Shown: positions 8,406 through 17,612, counted from the first letter of the stretch. The stretch is 64,000 nt of DNA from Paeniglutamicibacter sulfureus (GCF_039535115.1 NZ_BAAAWO010000001.1:3906001-3970000); one strand, 5' to 3'. Made by a program: numbers and translations. The notes: generated by a model from the sequence alone, not told the origin.

Positions 8406-8735
8406 CTACGTTCGGGAAATGGAGAGTTCGTGCAAATCCGGTGCCCGTGCCTGCTGGTCCGACATGTGGCCATGTGCAGCCGGGCCTGCCGGCGCGGCCC
8501 CATAGGCTCCCGAGGTGTCGGGGCGCGGTGCAATCTGGGCGACGTTTAGCTGGGGGTCCACGATCGGTTCGCAAAGGTGCTGGGTGGGCGAATCCGTCGG
8601 GCAATGCCATGTTCCGGCCGTCTGCGCCGTATTTGCTTGAATCGGGGACGCGGACCCCTTGGGATCGGAACCCAGGGATTGACCCAGAGGCAGCATCAAG
8701 GCCAGGGCAAGCAGCAGTCCGATGAATCGCTTCAT
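8406..8735 (-). CDS. small secreted protein, His-containing C-terminus
   Basis: About 109 residues with a clear signal peptide (MKRFIGLLLALALMLPLG) followed by a low-complexity mature part with two Cys (WHCPTD, HLCEPI) and the stretch AAHGHMSDQQ. It resembles the short DUF6153-like secreted proteins found next to DUF305 genes, but I cannot confirm the family. The ATG at 8735 has AAGGG 10 nt upstream; an ATG at 8741 and a TTG at 8753 also lie in frame. It is the first gene of the minus-strand group ending at 6740 and is separated from DUF305 by 74 nt. Confidence 0.6.
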   Translation of the reverse strand: MKRFIGLLLALALMLPLGQSLGSDPKGSASPIQANTAQTAGTWHCPTDSPTQHLCEPIVDPQLNVAQIAPRPDTSGAYGAAPAGPAAHGHMSDQQARAPDLHELSISRT

Positions 8736-8888
8736 GCACATGCCGCCCTTCAAGCCCGGTGAAAATTGTTAGTTGAGGAATCAACGGTATAAACGTCAGT
8801 TGTGCATTGGCTGTGAGACAGGTTGAGATACGTCATCCCCAACGCGGCTGGTGCAATCGGTGCGCGGGGCAAGACATAGGCTGGCTGA

Positions 8889-9620
8889 ATGGAAATCATT
8901 GAGCGGTGGTGGCAAGCGGTGCTCACGGGCTTCAACAGCAGCGATCCGTTGACACTGACCCCTTGGCCGTTGCTGGGCCTGGCTGCCTTGTGCGTGCTGC
9001 TGACCGTGCCGCGGGCAACCTGGCGGATTTTTGGGCTGTACGTGACATTCGTTCACGAACTGGGCCATGCTTTTGCTGCGTTGCTGACAGGAAGATTCAT
9101 CCACGGATTGAAGATCCGGCTGGATCATTCTGGGGAATTGGCCAGTAGCGGCAAACCGGGATTCTCCGCGGTGTTCAGCGGCTTCTGGGGGTACCCGACA
9201 CCTGCGGTGGTGGGCATGGCACTGGTCGCATCGACGTATTACGGCCATGCTTCTGCAGCACTTTCCATCGGCGCCCTCATCCTGCTGGGTTCGCTGATCT
9301 TCCTGCGCAATTGGGCGGGCATCGCGGTGGCGCTTTGCTCTGCGCTGGCAGCCCAGCTGCTGGTGGTCTACACCCCCGTCAGGGCCATCGCCTGGGTAGT
9401 GCTTGGACTGGGCCTGATGCTCTTGGTCGGATCGGTGCGAGACCTGTTCAAGGTCATTGGCGTACACACCCGCCGGCGCGGATTGGTCGCCTCCTCGGAC
9501 GCCTACATCCTTGCCACACGAAGTTGGTTGCCGGCCTGGTTTTGGCTTCTTGGCTTCACCGTCGTGATTGGCGGCTCGGTGTTGATTGCCGGCTGGATGA
9601 TCGCTTTGATGCTGCGCTAG
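8889..9620 (+). CDS. M50-family membrane metallopeptidase
   Basis: A 243-residue polytopic membrane protein with the zinc motif HELGH (VTFVHELGHAFAALLTGR), typical of M50B-like peptidases that share a fold with site-2 proteases. About six transmembrane helices follow, and FWGYPTPAVVGMAL is the conserved segment after the active-site helix. No PDZ domain is present, so it is one of the minimal peptidase forms whose substrate is usually unknown. The ATG giving MEIIERWW has no strong ribosome site. It is transcribed divergently from the secreted-protein gene at 8735; the 153-bp gap between them has no visible gene. Confidence 0.82.
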   Translation: MEIIERWWQAVLTGFNSSDPLTLTPWPLLGLAALCVLLTVPRATWRIFGLYVTFVHELGHAFAALLTGRFIHGLKIRLDHSGELASSGKPGFSAVFSGFWGYPTPAVVGMALVASTYYGHASAALSIGALILLGSLIFLRNWAGIAVALCSALAAQLLVVYTPVRAIAWVVLGLGLMLLVGSVRDLFKVIGVHTRRRGLVASSDAYILATRSWLPAWFWLLGFTVVIGGSVLIAGWMIALMLR

Positions 9621-9725
9621 CGTCGGGTCATTTTTCTCCCCATCGACCGAGGCGGTTGGACGGCATGGGTGTGCCGCGGGATGCGGAGCGTTAGGCTCAC
9701 TGGCCACCCCGTACGGCAATGTCGA

Positions 9726-9920
9726 TCATTCAGGCCGCGGTTTGGAGGTTGCGCCCAGGACAGGCCGCCGGCCAGCAGGCTGTCTTTGGATGAAATGCAA
9801 CGCAAGTGCCCTCTGGATATCAGGTTCGTCCACCTCATAGGCCCTGGATATTTGTTCCAGCGTCCACCCCGCGGTGCGCAGCTCCATGAGGGTTGGATAG
9901 GCGGGCATGCCAATGCGCAT
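9726..9920 (-). CDS. small protein with helix-turn-helix-like core
   Basis: A 64-residue protein, MRIGMPAYPTLMELRTAGWT at its start, whose central part (LEQISRAYEVDEPDIQRALA) looks like a helix-turn-helix segment of the antitoxin or DUF433 type. The ATG at 9920 is preferred over a longer frame to 10031 because GGGAG lies 9 nt upstream. No toxin partner is visible next to it: the flanking genes are an M50 peptidase and an epimerase. A small DNA-binding regulator is plausible but unproved. Confidence 0.55.
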   Translation of the reverse strand: MRIGMPAYPTLMELRTAGWTLEQISRAYEVDEPDIQRALALHFIQRQPAGRRPVLGATSKPRPE

Positions 9921-10091
9921 GGTCACCGCTCCCTTCAGACTGGGTCGATAAGTACATTCAACAACACGACACAGACACTTTGGCCGGTGACAAAAGGCTG
10001 CGCCGCCCTCAGGGAATCTGCTGCGGGACATATCTTTCGCCTAGTGTGGGTAGAAGGGGGAACCGCCGCGAGATAAGGGATGCACACAGCC

Positions 10092-11582
10092 ATGGCAATC
10101 TTTGAATACACGACCCACCTGCCCTACCCGCGGGAAACGGTTTTCCGCTGGTTTGAGCGACCCGGCGCCTTGCCCCGGCTTTCGGCTCCGTTTAGCGGTT
10201 CAATCAGGCAGGAACCGGACAAGGGAATTGCCGTGGGATCGCGGGCCGTCATGGATGTGGCGGCACCGGGGACACTGGGCACCGGCCTTGCCGCCGCCGT
10301 CGCCGCCGGGGCCCAGGCGCTGGGACTTCACGGCCGGGTGCGCGCCGAAATCCCTTGGCATGCCAAGCACATTTCCCTCAACCCCGGGCACGATTTCACC
10401 GACATCATGGAGTCAGGGCCGCTGGCCCGCTGGGAACACCAGCACCTATTCACCGACGACGGCGACGGGCAGAACCGCGGCACCATGATGCGCGACGTCG
10501 TGGAGTACGAGCTCCCGCTCCTGGGCAGGCTTCCCCGGGGCCGCGCACACAAGATCGCCGAGCGGGCCTTCAAACACGAACTCATCCAGGTCTTCCGGTA
10601 TCGGGAACGCATGCTCAGGGCGGATCTGGCCTTCCACGCAAGTCATGACGCCAAGCCACTGACGATTGCCGTGGCCGGTGCCTCCGGCCTGATAGGCACC
10701 CAGCTTTGCGCCCTGCTGGGCGGTGGAGGGCACCGCGTCAAGCGACTGGTGCGCGACCGGCACGCGGCCACCGGCGAGGACACGATCTTCTGGGCGCCGG
10801 ATCACGCGGTGCTCGACGCCGAGGATCTGCGCGATGTCGATGCCGTGGTGAACCTGGCAGGACACACCATTGGCGGAAGGTTCACTGCAAGTGCCAAGGA
10901 GGAAATCCGCTCCTCGCGCGTGCTGGGAACCGGTCTGCTCGCCCGCGCGTTGGCATCCCTCGCCAAGGACGGGAAGCAACGCAGCCTCATCGTGGCCTCG
11001 GGCATTGGCATTTATGGGGCGAATCCTCACGCCGCAGGGCGGGCTGTTCCACTGGGGGAGGACGCCGAACCCGGAAAGGATTTCCTCGCGGAGGTCTGCG
11101 CGGCCTGGGAAGACGCATGTTCGCCCGCTCGCGAGGCTGGGGTGCGCGTCGTCAATATGCGTACCGGCCTGGTGCAGTCGCCGGCCACCGGTGTCCTGCA
11201 ACGGATGCTGCCGCTCTACGCCCTGGGCCTGGGAGGGCCCCTGGGATCGGAGGCCTGGCAGTCCTGGATCAGCGTCGACGACGTGGTGGGCATCTATGCC
11301 CATGCGCTGTTGACCGATTCACTGGTCGGACCCGTCAACGCGGTCGCTCCGCACCCGGTGCAGGCCAAGGATTATGCGCAGGTCCTGGGCAAGGTTTTGC
11401 GCCGGCCCGCCCGCATACCGGTCCCCGCGTTCGGGCCCAGGCTACTGCTGGGCAAGCAAGGTGCCGAGGAACTGGCGTTCGCCGACCAGCTCGTCTCCGG
11501 CCGCAAGGTCGAGGACAGCGGCTACCTGTTCAGGCATCCGGATCTGGAATCGGCTTTGCGTCACGTGTTGGGGCATTCCTAG
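10092..11582 (+). CDS. TIGR01777-type epimerase with N-terminal SRPBCC domain
   Basis: A two-domain cytoplasmic protein of 496 residues. Residues about 1-160 form a START/SRPBCC ligand-binding domain (IFEYTTHLPYPRETVFRWFE). Residues about 185-490 are an extended SDR of the TIGR01777/SDR39U1 class, with NAD(P)-binding motif VAGASGLIGTQL, VVNLAGHTIGGRF and the ASGIGIYG strand. The SDR domain is normally about 300 residues, and the SRPBCC fusion is common in actinobacteria. Substrate unknown; related SDRs act on nucleotide sugars, but this clade is uncharacterised. AAGGG lies about 11 nt before the ATG at 10092, which I prefer to an ATG at 10080 with no spacing. It converges on the YihY gene with a 10-nt gap. 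Confidence 0.85.
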   Translation: MAIFEYTTHLPYPRETVFRWFERPGALPRLSAPFSGSIRQEPDKGIAVGSRAVMDVAAPGTLGTGLAAAVAAGAQALGLHGRVRAEIPWHAKHISLNPGHDFTDIMESGPLARWEHQHLFTDDGDGQNRGTMMRDVVEYELPLLGRLPRGRAHKIAERAFKHELIQVFRYRERMLRADLAFHASHDAKPLTIAVAGASGLIGTQLCALLGGGGHRVKRLVRDRHAATGEDTIFWAPDHAVLDAEDLRDVDAVVNLAGHTIGGRFTASAKEEIRSSRVLGTGLLARALASLAKDGKQRSLIVASGIGIYGANPHAAGRAVPLGEDAEPGKDFLAEVCAAWEDACSPAREAGVRVVNMRTGLVQSPATGVLQRMLPLYALGLGGPLGSEAWQSWISVDDVVGIYAHALLTDSLVGPVNAVAPHPVQAKDYAQVLGKVLRRPARIPVPAFGPRLLLGKQGAEELAFADQLVSGRKVEDSGYLFRHPDLESALRHVLGHS

Positions 11583-11592
11583 CAGTGCGCCC

Positions 11593-12717
11593 TTAGCGGT
11601 CGGCACCGTGGCGTCTGCCCACCAGATATGCCCCGATGGTGCCGGCGGCCGCTGACAGCAGTCCCCAGGGCACTCTCGGACCTGGCAACTCGGCGTCGGG
11701 GTGCGCCTCCCCGCCCGCGCGAACCCGCAGGGCACGCGCCTCTTCATGGTCATCAAGCAGGGCCAATTGCGCCTTGGCGATTCCCGTGTCGTCGCGGGTT
11801 GGCAACGCCAGTTCATCCTCCACAGCCAGACCTGCGCGCAATTCCCGGACTCGTTCGACTTCGGCGTCAAGTTCGGAACCCAGCAGCAGCGAGATATTTG
11901 CCAGCCAGATCCACAACAGCAGAATGATCACGCCTCCCAGGGCGCCGTAGGCGCTTTGGTACTTGCTGAAGTTCACCACGTAGAAGAAGAATCCCGAGGT
12001 ACTGATAGCCAGGATCACCAAGGCACCCAGGGACCCGGCACTGATCCAGCGAAACCTGGGCTGCCTGACGTTCGGGGTGAAATGGTAGAGCAGTGCGACC
12101 ATGAGCACCGCAATCAGCACGAGCACCGGCCATTTGGCGATGTTCCACGCCAAGAGCGTCGCCTCGCCGAGGCCTAACACGGAGCCGATTCCCTCGGCCA
12201 CGGGTCCCGAAAGGACCAGGATGGCAATGGCCACCACCGCCAGACACAGGATCACCAAGGTCAACAGGTACATCTGGGGCCGCAGCTTCCACAGGGGACG
12301 GCCTTCGGCGGTGGAATAGGTGCGGTTCAGGGCCCTGCCGAAAGCGCCCACGTAGGCCGAGGCCGACCACAGGGCCACCAGCAAACCGGCAATCAACGTC
12401 CAGCCGGCCCCGGTCTGTTGCCCGAGCTGGATCAGCAGGGTTTCGGCGTTGGTGCCCATCTCGGCGGTGCTGATCTGCCTGATGGTCTGGACCATAGAAT
12501 CCCTGGTCTCGGGTCCGCTGCTGATCAATGAGAGCATCGAGAGCAATGCCAGTATCCCTGGAACCATTGAAAGCACCGAATAATAGGTCAGCGCGGCCGC
12601 AAGGTCAGTGGCCCCGTCCCGGGAAAACTCCCGTACCGTTCGCTTTATGGCATAGAGCCAGGAATCCCTGCGTAGTTCGAGTTCACTGCTTTGTGTCTGG
12701 TCCACTGGGGAATCCAC
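11593..12717 (-). CDS. YihY/virulence factor BrkB family membrane protein
   Basis: A 374-residue integral membrane protein with six hydrophobic segments and the family hallmarks DLAAALTYYSVLSMVPGILA near the N-terminus and VWLANISLLLG-like LLLWIWLANISLLLGSELDA at about residue 280. It was once labelled ribonuclease BN, which is incorrect; members are membrane proteins proposed to move lipids or solutes. The C-terminal 75 residues form a charged cytoplasmic tail, then a final hydrophobic stretch. The first in-frame start is GTG at 12717; a second GTG at 12705 is possible. It begins 43 nt after the stop of the EamA gene on the same strand. Confidence 0.87.
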   Translation of the reverse strand: MDSPVDQTQSSELELRRDSWLYAIKRTVREFSRDGATDLAAALTYYSVLSMVPGILALLSMLSLISSGPETRDSMVQTIRQISTAEMGTNAETLLIQLGQQTGAGWTLIAGLLVALWSASAYVGAFGRALNRTYSTAEGRPLWKLRPQMYLLTLVILCLAVVAIAILVLSGPVAEGIGSVLGLGEATLLAWNIAKWPVLVLIAVLMVALLYHFTPNVRQPRFRWISAGSLGALVILAISTSGFFFYVVNFSKYQSAYGALGGVIILLLWIWLANISLLLGSELDAEVERVRELRAGLAVEDELALPTRDDTGIAKAQLALLDDHEEARALRVRAGGEAHPDAELPGPRVPWGLLSAAAGTIGAYLVGRRHGADR

Positions 12718-12760
12718 CTGCTTCCGGCGAGGCTGGCATGGTCATTTCCCACCTTACTTC

Positions 12761-13630
12761 CTAGGTTCCCCTGCGCATGGAACGTGCGGACCGAAATCCG
12801 TCGGCGGCCAAGATGACCAGGGCCAGGACTATGGGTGCGTAGGTGAATGCGTCACGGACAAAGAGCTGCTCGCCCATGGCAACGGCGGCCACCAGGAGCA
12901 ACACCGGTTCGACGTAGCTGAGCAACCCGAAAAGCGAAAGGGAAAGCATGGAGGCGGCACCCAGGTAGAGGAACATTGCCAAGGCACCCAACACCCCGAT
13001 GGACAGCACTGGAACGACGGCCGCCTCGGGCCCGCGGACTCCGGTGAGGATGAAATAGACGGCCAGCGGCGTGAGGAACAGGATCTCGAGCGTGAAGGCG
13101 GCATTGGATTCAAAGCGCGCGGCTCGCCGTGCCGCAAAATACACGGGATACCCGAGGCAAATCAGCAAGGTGGGCCAGGCCAGGCCGCCGGCGAAGACCA
13201 CTTGGTGGCCCACGCCGAGGACTGCCAGGGCGACGGCGATTTTCTGTCCCCGGGACAACCGCTCGGCAAAGGCCGCCCGGCCCACCACCACCATTACCAG
13301 GGGGAGCAGGAAGTAGCCGAGAGATGTCGCCAATGCGAACCCGTTCATGGGCGCATACATGAAGAGCCAGAGCTGGACGCCCACCAGCGAGCTGGCAACG
13401 GCTCCGTAAACCAGCAGGCCGGGTCTGGCCTTGATGCGCCCGAGCAAGGCAACCATTTGGACCCGGCGGCCCGGAACCAGCGCATAGAACGGGGCAACTA
13501 TCAGCAGGGTCAGCACGATTCGCCACCCGTAGACCTCCGTGTGCCCGATGTCCTTCAGGGAACCGGAAATGAGGAAGATGGCTGCGAACAGTCCCGAGGC
13601 CGCCAGGGAGGCAAGAACGCCGCGATTCAT
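12761..13630 (-). CDS. EamA/RarD-type permease
   Basis: A 289-residue ten-helix transporter of the drug/metabolite superfamily, RarD-like subgroup. The first half includes EVYGWRIVLTLLIVAPFYA and LWLFMYAPMNGFALATSLGY, the conserved NG-x-x-L-x-x-SLGYF region of RarD proteins. The second EamA repeat ends in a basic tail (RSARSMRRGT). Substrate not known; family members export amino acids or metabolites. The ATG at 13630 is the only sensible start. It lies 43 nt upstream of the YihY gene with no terminator between them, so they may be read together. Confidence 0.85.
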   Translation of the reverse strand: MNRGVLASLAASGLFAAIFLISGSLKDIGHTEVYGWRIVLTLLIVAPFYALVPGRRVQMVALLGRIKARPGLLVYGAVASSLVGVQLWLFMYAPMNGFALATSLGYFLLPLVMVVVGRAAFAERLSRGQKIAVALAVLGVGHQVVFAGGLAWPTLLICLGYPVYFAARRAARFESNAAFTLEILFLTPLAVYFILTGVRGPEAAVVPVLSIGVLGALAMFLYLGAASMLSLSLFGLLSYVEPVLLLVAAVAMGEQLFVRDAFTYAPIVLALVILAADGFRSARSMRRGT

Positions 13631-13702
13631 CGATGACGCTCCGTAATTCGTATTCGACTTGGTGTTTCAGTCTAGCGATCCAGCGTTCCGGACTTGGCCA
13701 AA

Positions 13703-14521
13703 CTAGACTTCCAGCTTTCGCCTGATAAACGAGGAGAGCTGGTCGACAAGGATGATCAGCACCAGGACCACCACGATCTGGGTGGCCATCGCATCAAAGC
13801 GGAACGACTTGATGGACTGGTTGATCAGCAACCCGATGCCGCCGGCCCCGACCAGTCCCAAGACCAGCGAGGAACGGACGTTCACGTCGAAGCGGTACAG
13901 CAGCAATCCCACGAACTGGCCCAGTGCCATGGGCAGTGCGGCATGGGTGACCTGCTGGAACCGCGAGGCCCCGGCCGTGGCCAACGCCTGTTGGGGGCCG
14001 GAATCGGTTTCCTCCATCGACTCCGCCCACAGTTTTCCCATGACGCCGGTGTTGTGGCAGATCAACGCGAGCACGCCGGCAAAGGGGCCAAGTCCCACCG
14101 CGGTGACGAAGATCAGCGCGAAGACGATGTCCGGCACCGCCCGGAAGAAGGAGAGGACTGCGCGGGAGAGCTGGTGGACGAGGCGGTGCGGCGTGGTGGT
14201 GCGCGAGGCGAACACCGCCAGCAACAATGCCGTCGGGATGGAAAGGGTGGTGCCCAGCAATCCGATCCACAGGGTCACGGTGGTCGCCTTCAGTGCCGGA
14301 GCGAGGACCGATTCCCAGTCAAGGTCCGGCGGGAAGGCATCGGCCAGGAACGAGGCCATGCCCTCGGCGCCCGTGACCAGTGCCGACACCTCGAAGTCGG
14401 TGCCGCGCAGCGCGAAAACGTGCAGGACGATGAACGCCGCGATGGCGGTGAGGATCGAGGTGATCCGCCACCCGGCGTTGGGGACCTTGGGGACTGAAAG
14501 GGAGGGAACCTGCGTGCTCAT
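13703..14521 (-). CDS. phnE: phosphonate ABC transporter permease PhnE
   Basis: A 272-residue permease forming the membrane channel of a phosphonate importer. About six helices are visible. The cytoplasmic EAA loop sits at SMEETDSGPQQALATAGASR, with the typical ALATAGAS core and a following LPMALGQFVG. LRAVPDIVFALIFV-like FFRAVPDIVFALIFVTAVGL is the conserved PhnE segment. A longer frame continues upstream to 15133 but only as a shadow of the ATPase gene; the ATG at 14521 overlaps the PhnC stop as ATGA, a clear coupling signal. It is the last gene of the FAD oxidase-phnD-phnC-phnE unit. Confidence 0.9.
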   Translation of the reverse strand: MSTQVPSLSVPKVPNAGWRITSILTAIAAFIVLHVFALRGTDFEVSALVTGAEGMASFLADAFPPDLDWESVLAPALKATTVTLWIGLLGTTLSIPTALLLAVFASRTTTPHRLVHQLSRAVLSFFRAVPDIVFALIFVTAVGLGPFAGVLALICHNTGVMGKLWAESMEETDSGPQQALATAGASRFQQVTHAALPMALGQFVGLLLYRFDVNVRSSLVLGLVGAGGIGLLINQSIKSFRFDAMATQIVVVLVLIILVDQLSSFIRRKLEV

Positions 14522-15327
14522 GCCGCTGCTCGATTCGGGGTGTAGAGGCGGGACTCCATGGAGGCGTCGAGTCCGGAGATGTCCCCGGAGTATTCGATGC
14601 GGCCGTTGACCAGTCCAATGACGTTGTCCGCGTGGCGCAGGGCCAGGTCCGGCTGGTGCAGGACCGCCGCGACCGCCAGGTTCTCCGCGTGGGCCAGTTC
14701 GGCCAGCAGGGCCATGACTTCCTCGGCGGCGCGCGGGTCGAGCGCGGAGACCGGTTCGTCGGCCAGCAGCACCGAGGCGCGCTGGCACAGGGCGCGGGCC
14801 ACGGCCACGCGCTGGGCCTGGCCGCCGGAGAGCCGGCCGGCCTTCTCGTGGGCGCGATCGGCCATGCCGACGCGGGCCAAGGCAGCCATGGCCTCTTCCT
14901 TCAGCCCGCGGGGGAAGAACATCGGGCTGACGGAGGCGGGGCCGCTGAGCCGGCCCAGGGCGCCGGCGCAAACGTTCTCCAACGCCGTGCGCCGCGGGAC
15001 CAAGTGGATCTTCTGGAAGACCATGGCCACCGAGGACCGTGCCCTGGCCAGTTCGGTGCCGCGCAGCGTGGACAGCTCTGTGCCGTCCAGTTTGATGGAT
15101 CCGGCCTCGGGGGTTTCCAGGCCCATGATGCACTTGAGCGTGGTGGACTTGCCCGAGCCGTTGGCGCCCAGGAAGGCCAGCATGGAGCCGCGGGCAAGGG
15201 TGAAATCGACCCCGTCCAGGACGGTGCGCCCGCCAAAGGACTTGGTCAGGTTCCTGACCTGCATGATCTCCTCGCCGGCCGGAGCGGCAGGGTGCAAGGC
15301 GCGATGTGGCATCCGTAACGCGGTCAT
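14518..15327 (-). CDS. phnC: phosphonate ABC transporter ATP-binding protein PhnC
   Basis: A 269-residue ATPase energising phosphonate uptake. Walker A is FLGANGSGKSTTLK (about residue 53), the Q-loop VAMVFQKIHLVPRRTALENV is typical of PhnC, the ABC signature is GRLSGGQAQRVAVARAL and Walker B is VLLADEPVSALDP; the H-loop is VLHQPDLALRHAD. The start codon overlaps the phnD stop as TAATG, and the end overlaps phnE by 4 nt, so all three should be made from one mRNA. The first 20 residues precede the domain and are of no clear function; an internal start at MQVRNL is possible. Confidence 0.92.
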   Translation of the reverse strand: MTALRMPHRALHPAAPAGEEIMQVRNLTKSFGGRTVLDGVDFTLARGSMLAFLGANGSGKSTTLKCIMGLETPEAGSIKLDGTELSTLRGTELARARSSVAMVFQKIHLVPRRTALENVCAGALGRLSGPASVSPMFFPRGLKEEAMAALARVGMADRAHEKAGRLSGGQAQRVAVARALCQRASVLLADEPVSALDPRAAEEVMALLAELAHAENLAVAAVLHQPDLALRHADNVIGLVNGRIEYSGDISGLDASMESRLYTPNRAAA

Positions 15328-16247
15328 TAGATGTCCTTCTCGGTCAGGCCCATGGTCTCGGCCAGGTCAAACAGCGGGTTGTAGGTTTCCTTGGTGACCT
15401 CGATCAGGGGCCCGGCCGGGGTGACGTCAAGGAACTTGCCGACGGCCTCGATGTCCGCGGGCGCCAGGTTCAGCAGGGCGTCCTTGACCGCAGCCTTGAA
15501 AGCCGGGTCGGCGTCGGCGGAGACCGTGATGGGGTCGTTCGGGATGGCCTCGCTCTTCCAGACCTGGCGGAATCCGGCCGGATCGAAGTTGCCCGAATCT
15601 ATGGCGCTGGCCAAGGTCTGCGAGTTGATCTGGGCCGCGTCGACGGTGCCCTTGGTCAGGGCCAACAATGCCTCGGGGTGCCCACCGGCATAGTTCATGT
15701 TCAGCTCGTCCTCGGCGATGCCCGCATTCTTCAAGCCAAAGCGGGGCAGCACATCCCCGCTGGTGGAGCCGACCGAGCCCAGTGCGAGGTCCTTGCCGCG
15801 CAAGTCATCGATGGCCTTGATCGCGGAATCCTTGGGAACCCAGATGCCGGCCGTGTAGGAGGAGAGCTTCCCGTCTGCGGTGCCGAAGGAGACCAGCGGC
15901 TCGGCGTTGGCCTTGGTGGAGGCGAAGACGAAGCCCATGGGACCGAACTGTCCGATGTCGAGTTTGCCGTTGCGCATCGAGAGCACCTCGGCCGCGTAGT
16001 CCTCGACCACCTGGACCTCGACCTTGCAGTCCAGTTCCTTGCCCAGGGCGGCGGCGAGCACCTTGTAGGCGGGTTCGAGCTTGGCCGGGTCCTCGAAGGG
16101 CTCGATGCCGAACTTCAGTTCGCCGGTGGGGCAGAACGACCCGGTGTCGGCCGAGGCAGGGGCCTCGGTGGAGGAGCAGCCTGCCAGGGCGAGGGCGAGG
16201 GCGGCGGCGGCGGCAAGGGACATGGCGAGGGTGCGTGGGATTTTCAT
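15327..16247 (-). CDS. phnD: phosphonate-binding lipoprotein PhnD
   Basis: A 306-residue solute-binding protein of the phosphate/phosphite/phosphonate family. The signal peptide ends in a lipobox (ALALAGC, Cys 23), so the protein is anchored to the outer face of the membrane. KLDIGQFGPMGFVFAST and DLRGKDLALGSVGSTSGDVLPR are the conserved ligand-pocket regions, where SVGSTSG is the Ser/Thr loop that contacts the phosphonate group. An AAGGA site lies 12 nt before the ATG. It starts 14 nt after the FAD oxidoreductase stop. The ligand is probably a 2-aminoethylphosphonate relative, judging from the neighbouring enzymes. Confidence 0.92.
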   Translation of the reverse strand: MKIPRTLAMSLAAAAALALALAGCSSTEAPASADTGSFCPTGELKFGIEPFEDPAKLEPAYKVLAAALGKELDCKVEVQVVEDYAAEVLSMRNGKLDIGQFGPMGFVFASTKANAEPLVSFGTADGKLSSYTAGIWVPKDSAIKAIDDLRGKDLALGSVGSTSGDVLPRFGLKNAGIAEDELNMNYAGGHPEALLALTKGTVDAAQINSQTLASAIDSGNFDPAGFRQVWKSEAIPNDPITVSADADPAFKAAVKDALLNLAPADIEAVGKFLDVTPAGPLIEVTKETYNPLFDLAETMGLTEKDI

Positions 16248-16261
16248 GGTGCGACGGGTCC

Positions 16262-17488
16262 TTAGCGAGTGAGGGCGGCGGTGGGCCGGGGGAGGGGACG
16301 TGCGGTGAGGTTTGCCTCGGCCAGGCCGAAGGAGATGGTCATGCCGATGCCGCTGGTCACGGAAACCAGGGTGATGGCCTCGCCGATGTCGCGGACCAGA
16401 ACAGGGGAAACGTCTGAGGAGGCGTAGATGCCCTGCCAGCGTTCGGTGGTGGCGAACGACTCCACATCCAGCACCTTCGCCGCGGCCCGCAGCAGGATCC
16501 CGGACGTGGATTCATCGAGGAACGGATCCTGGGTCAGGTCATAGGAGTGCGAGTCCCCGAGCAGCAAGGTTCCGTCCGGACGCTGGGTGAACATCACGTT
16601 GGCGCCGATCCCCAGCAGGTCGGGGTGCGCCTCGGCGACCTCGATGCGCAGTGCGCTCGCCGAGGGCATGTGCGTGAACGCGTCGTAGCGCAGCATGGAG
16701 GTCGCGGTGAGCACGGCAGGGACGATGGTGGTGCTTTCCGGCGCGCCGGCGGCCGTCATCTGCAGCGCGCACCGCTCGATGCGGTGCTCGGCCGCGATTT
16801 GGGGGAACAGGTAGTCCACGTCGTGGCCGACACAGATGTACACCTGGTCGGCCTCGAAGTCGCCGCGGCTGGTGTTGACGCGGGCCCGGCGTTCGGAACC
16901 CTGCCCGAACCCCAGGGCAGCGGTGTTGAAGTGCACCGCTGCCCCTTCTTGTTCGTGGAGCCAGCCCGCCAGTGTGCCCACCGTGCTGCGCGGGTCAACC
17001 CGCAGGTCATCGGCGAGGAAGGCGCCGCCGCGGATGCCGTCGGTGTTCTCGCGGCCGAGCCTGGCCCGGACTTCCTCGCCGCCCAGCACGCTCACCTGGC
17101 CCTCGGGGCGGGACTCGGAGAATTCGCGCAGCAGCTGGAGCTCGGTCTCGGTGGCGGCAACCACCAGGGCCCCGGCTTCGATGGCCCAGAACCCGGCCTT
17201 GGCCGAGAAATCGAGCCAGTGCCTTCGGCCGGCCTGGGCAAGGTCGTAGAGGTCGCCGTGTTGGGCGGTGATGCAGGCATGGCCGAAGTTTCGCACCGAT
17301 GCGCCCACCGCACGGTGGTCGCGTTCGATGACGGTGACGCTCAGGCCGGCTTGCTGGGCGAGCGCGGCATGGGCCAGGCCGATGATGCCTGCGCCGACCA
17401 CCAGGACGTCGGTGCTTGCCACCGGTTCTGCGGTGGCCCCGGATTTCGTTTCGAAGATGTTCACGGCATTGATATTTGCCGGTCCCAA
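16262..17488 (-). CDS. TIGR03364-type FAD-dependent oxidoreductase of phosphonate catabolism
   Basis: A 408-residue DAO-fold flavoenzyme. The dinucleotide-binding motif VLVVGAGIIGLAHAALAQQA begins at about residue 28, and the C-terminal VSVTSGIGMTISFGLAEAN closes the FAD site. It matches the clade TIGR03364, which is repeatedly found beside phosphonatase-like hydrolases (TIGR03351) and phosphonate transporters. That clade has been proposed to oxidatively deaminate or dealkylate an aminophosphonate related to 2-aminoethylphosphonate to the aldehyde. Both partners are present here: PhnDCE downstream in the same unit and the hydrolase across the divergent promoter. ATG versus downstream starts is unresolved; residues 1-25 precede the domain. 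Confidence 0.82.
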   Translation of the reverse strand: MGPANINAVNIFETKSGATAEPVASTDVLVVGAGIIGLAHAALAQQAGLSVTVIERDHRAVGASVRNFGHACITAQHGDLYDLAQAGRRHWLDFSAKAGFWAIEAGALVVAATETELQLLREFSESRPEGQVSVLGGEEVRARLGRENTDGIRGGAFLADDLRVDPRSTVGTLAGWLHEQEGAAVHFNTAALGFGQGSERRARVNTSRGDFEADQVYICVGHDVDYLFPQIAAEHRIERCALQMTAAGAPESTTIVPAVLTATSMLRYDAFTHMPSASALRIEVAEAHPDLLGIGANVMFTQRPDGTLLLGDSHSYDLTQDPFLDESTSGILLRAAAKVLDVESFATTERWQGIYASSDVSPVLVRDIGEAITLVSVTSGIGMTISFGLAEANLTARPLPRPTAALTR

Positions 17489-17512
17489 GTCCTGTTTTCA
17501 AGCCAGAACGGG

Positions 17513-17528
17513 ACTTGTCCAGACAAGT
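17513..17528. promoter_or_regulatory. palindromic operator 1 of the phosphonate divergon
   Basis: ACTTGTCCAGACAAGT: 7-bp perfect arms with a 2-bp centre. It lies 25 bp upstream of the FAD oxidoreductase start. The same ACTTG-N6-CAAGT layout recurs at 17613, as expected for a GntR-family dimer site. Confidence 0.68.
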
Positions 17529-17612
17529 TCACCAACGGTTCATCTGGCCACCGACCCCTTCATGACCTGTTCATTTGTAGTTCACCAAGGTTCCCGGGGT
17601 GCCGCCTGTTCC

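Noticed and set aside
9726..9920. Toxin-antitoxin module
   Set aside because: The small HTH-like protein has no small toxin partner next to it.
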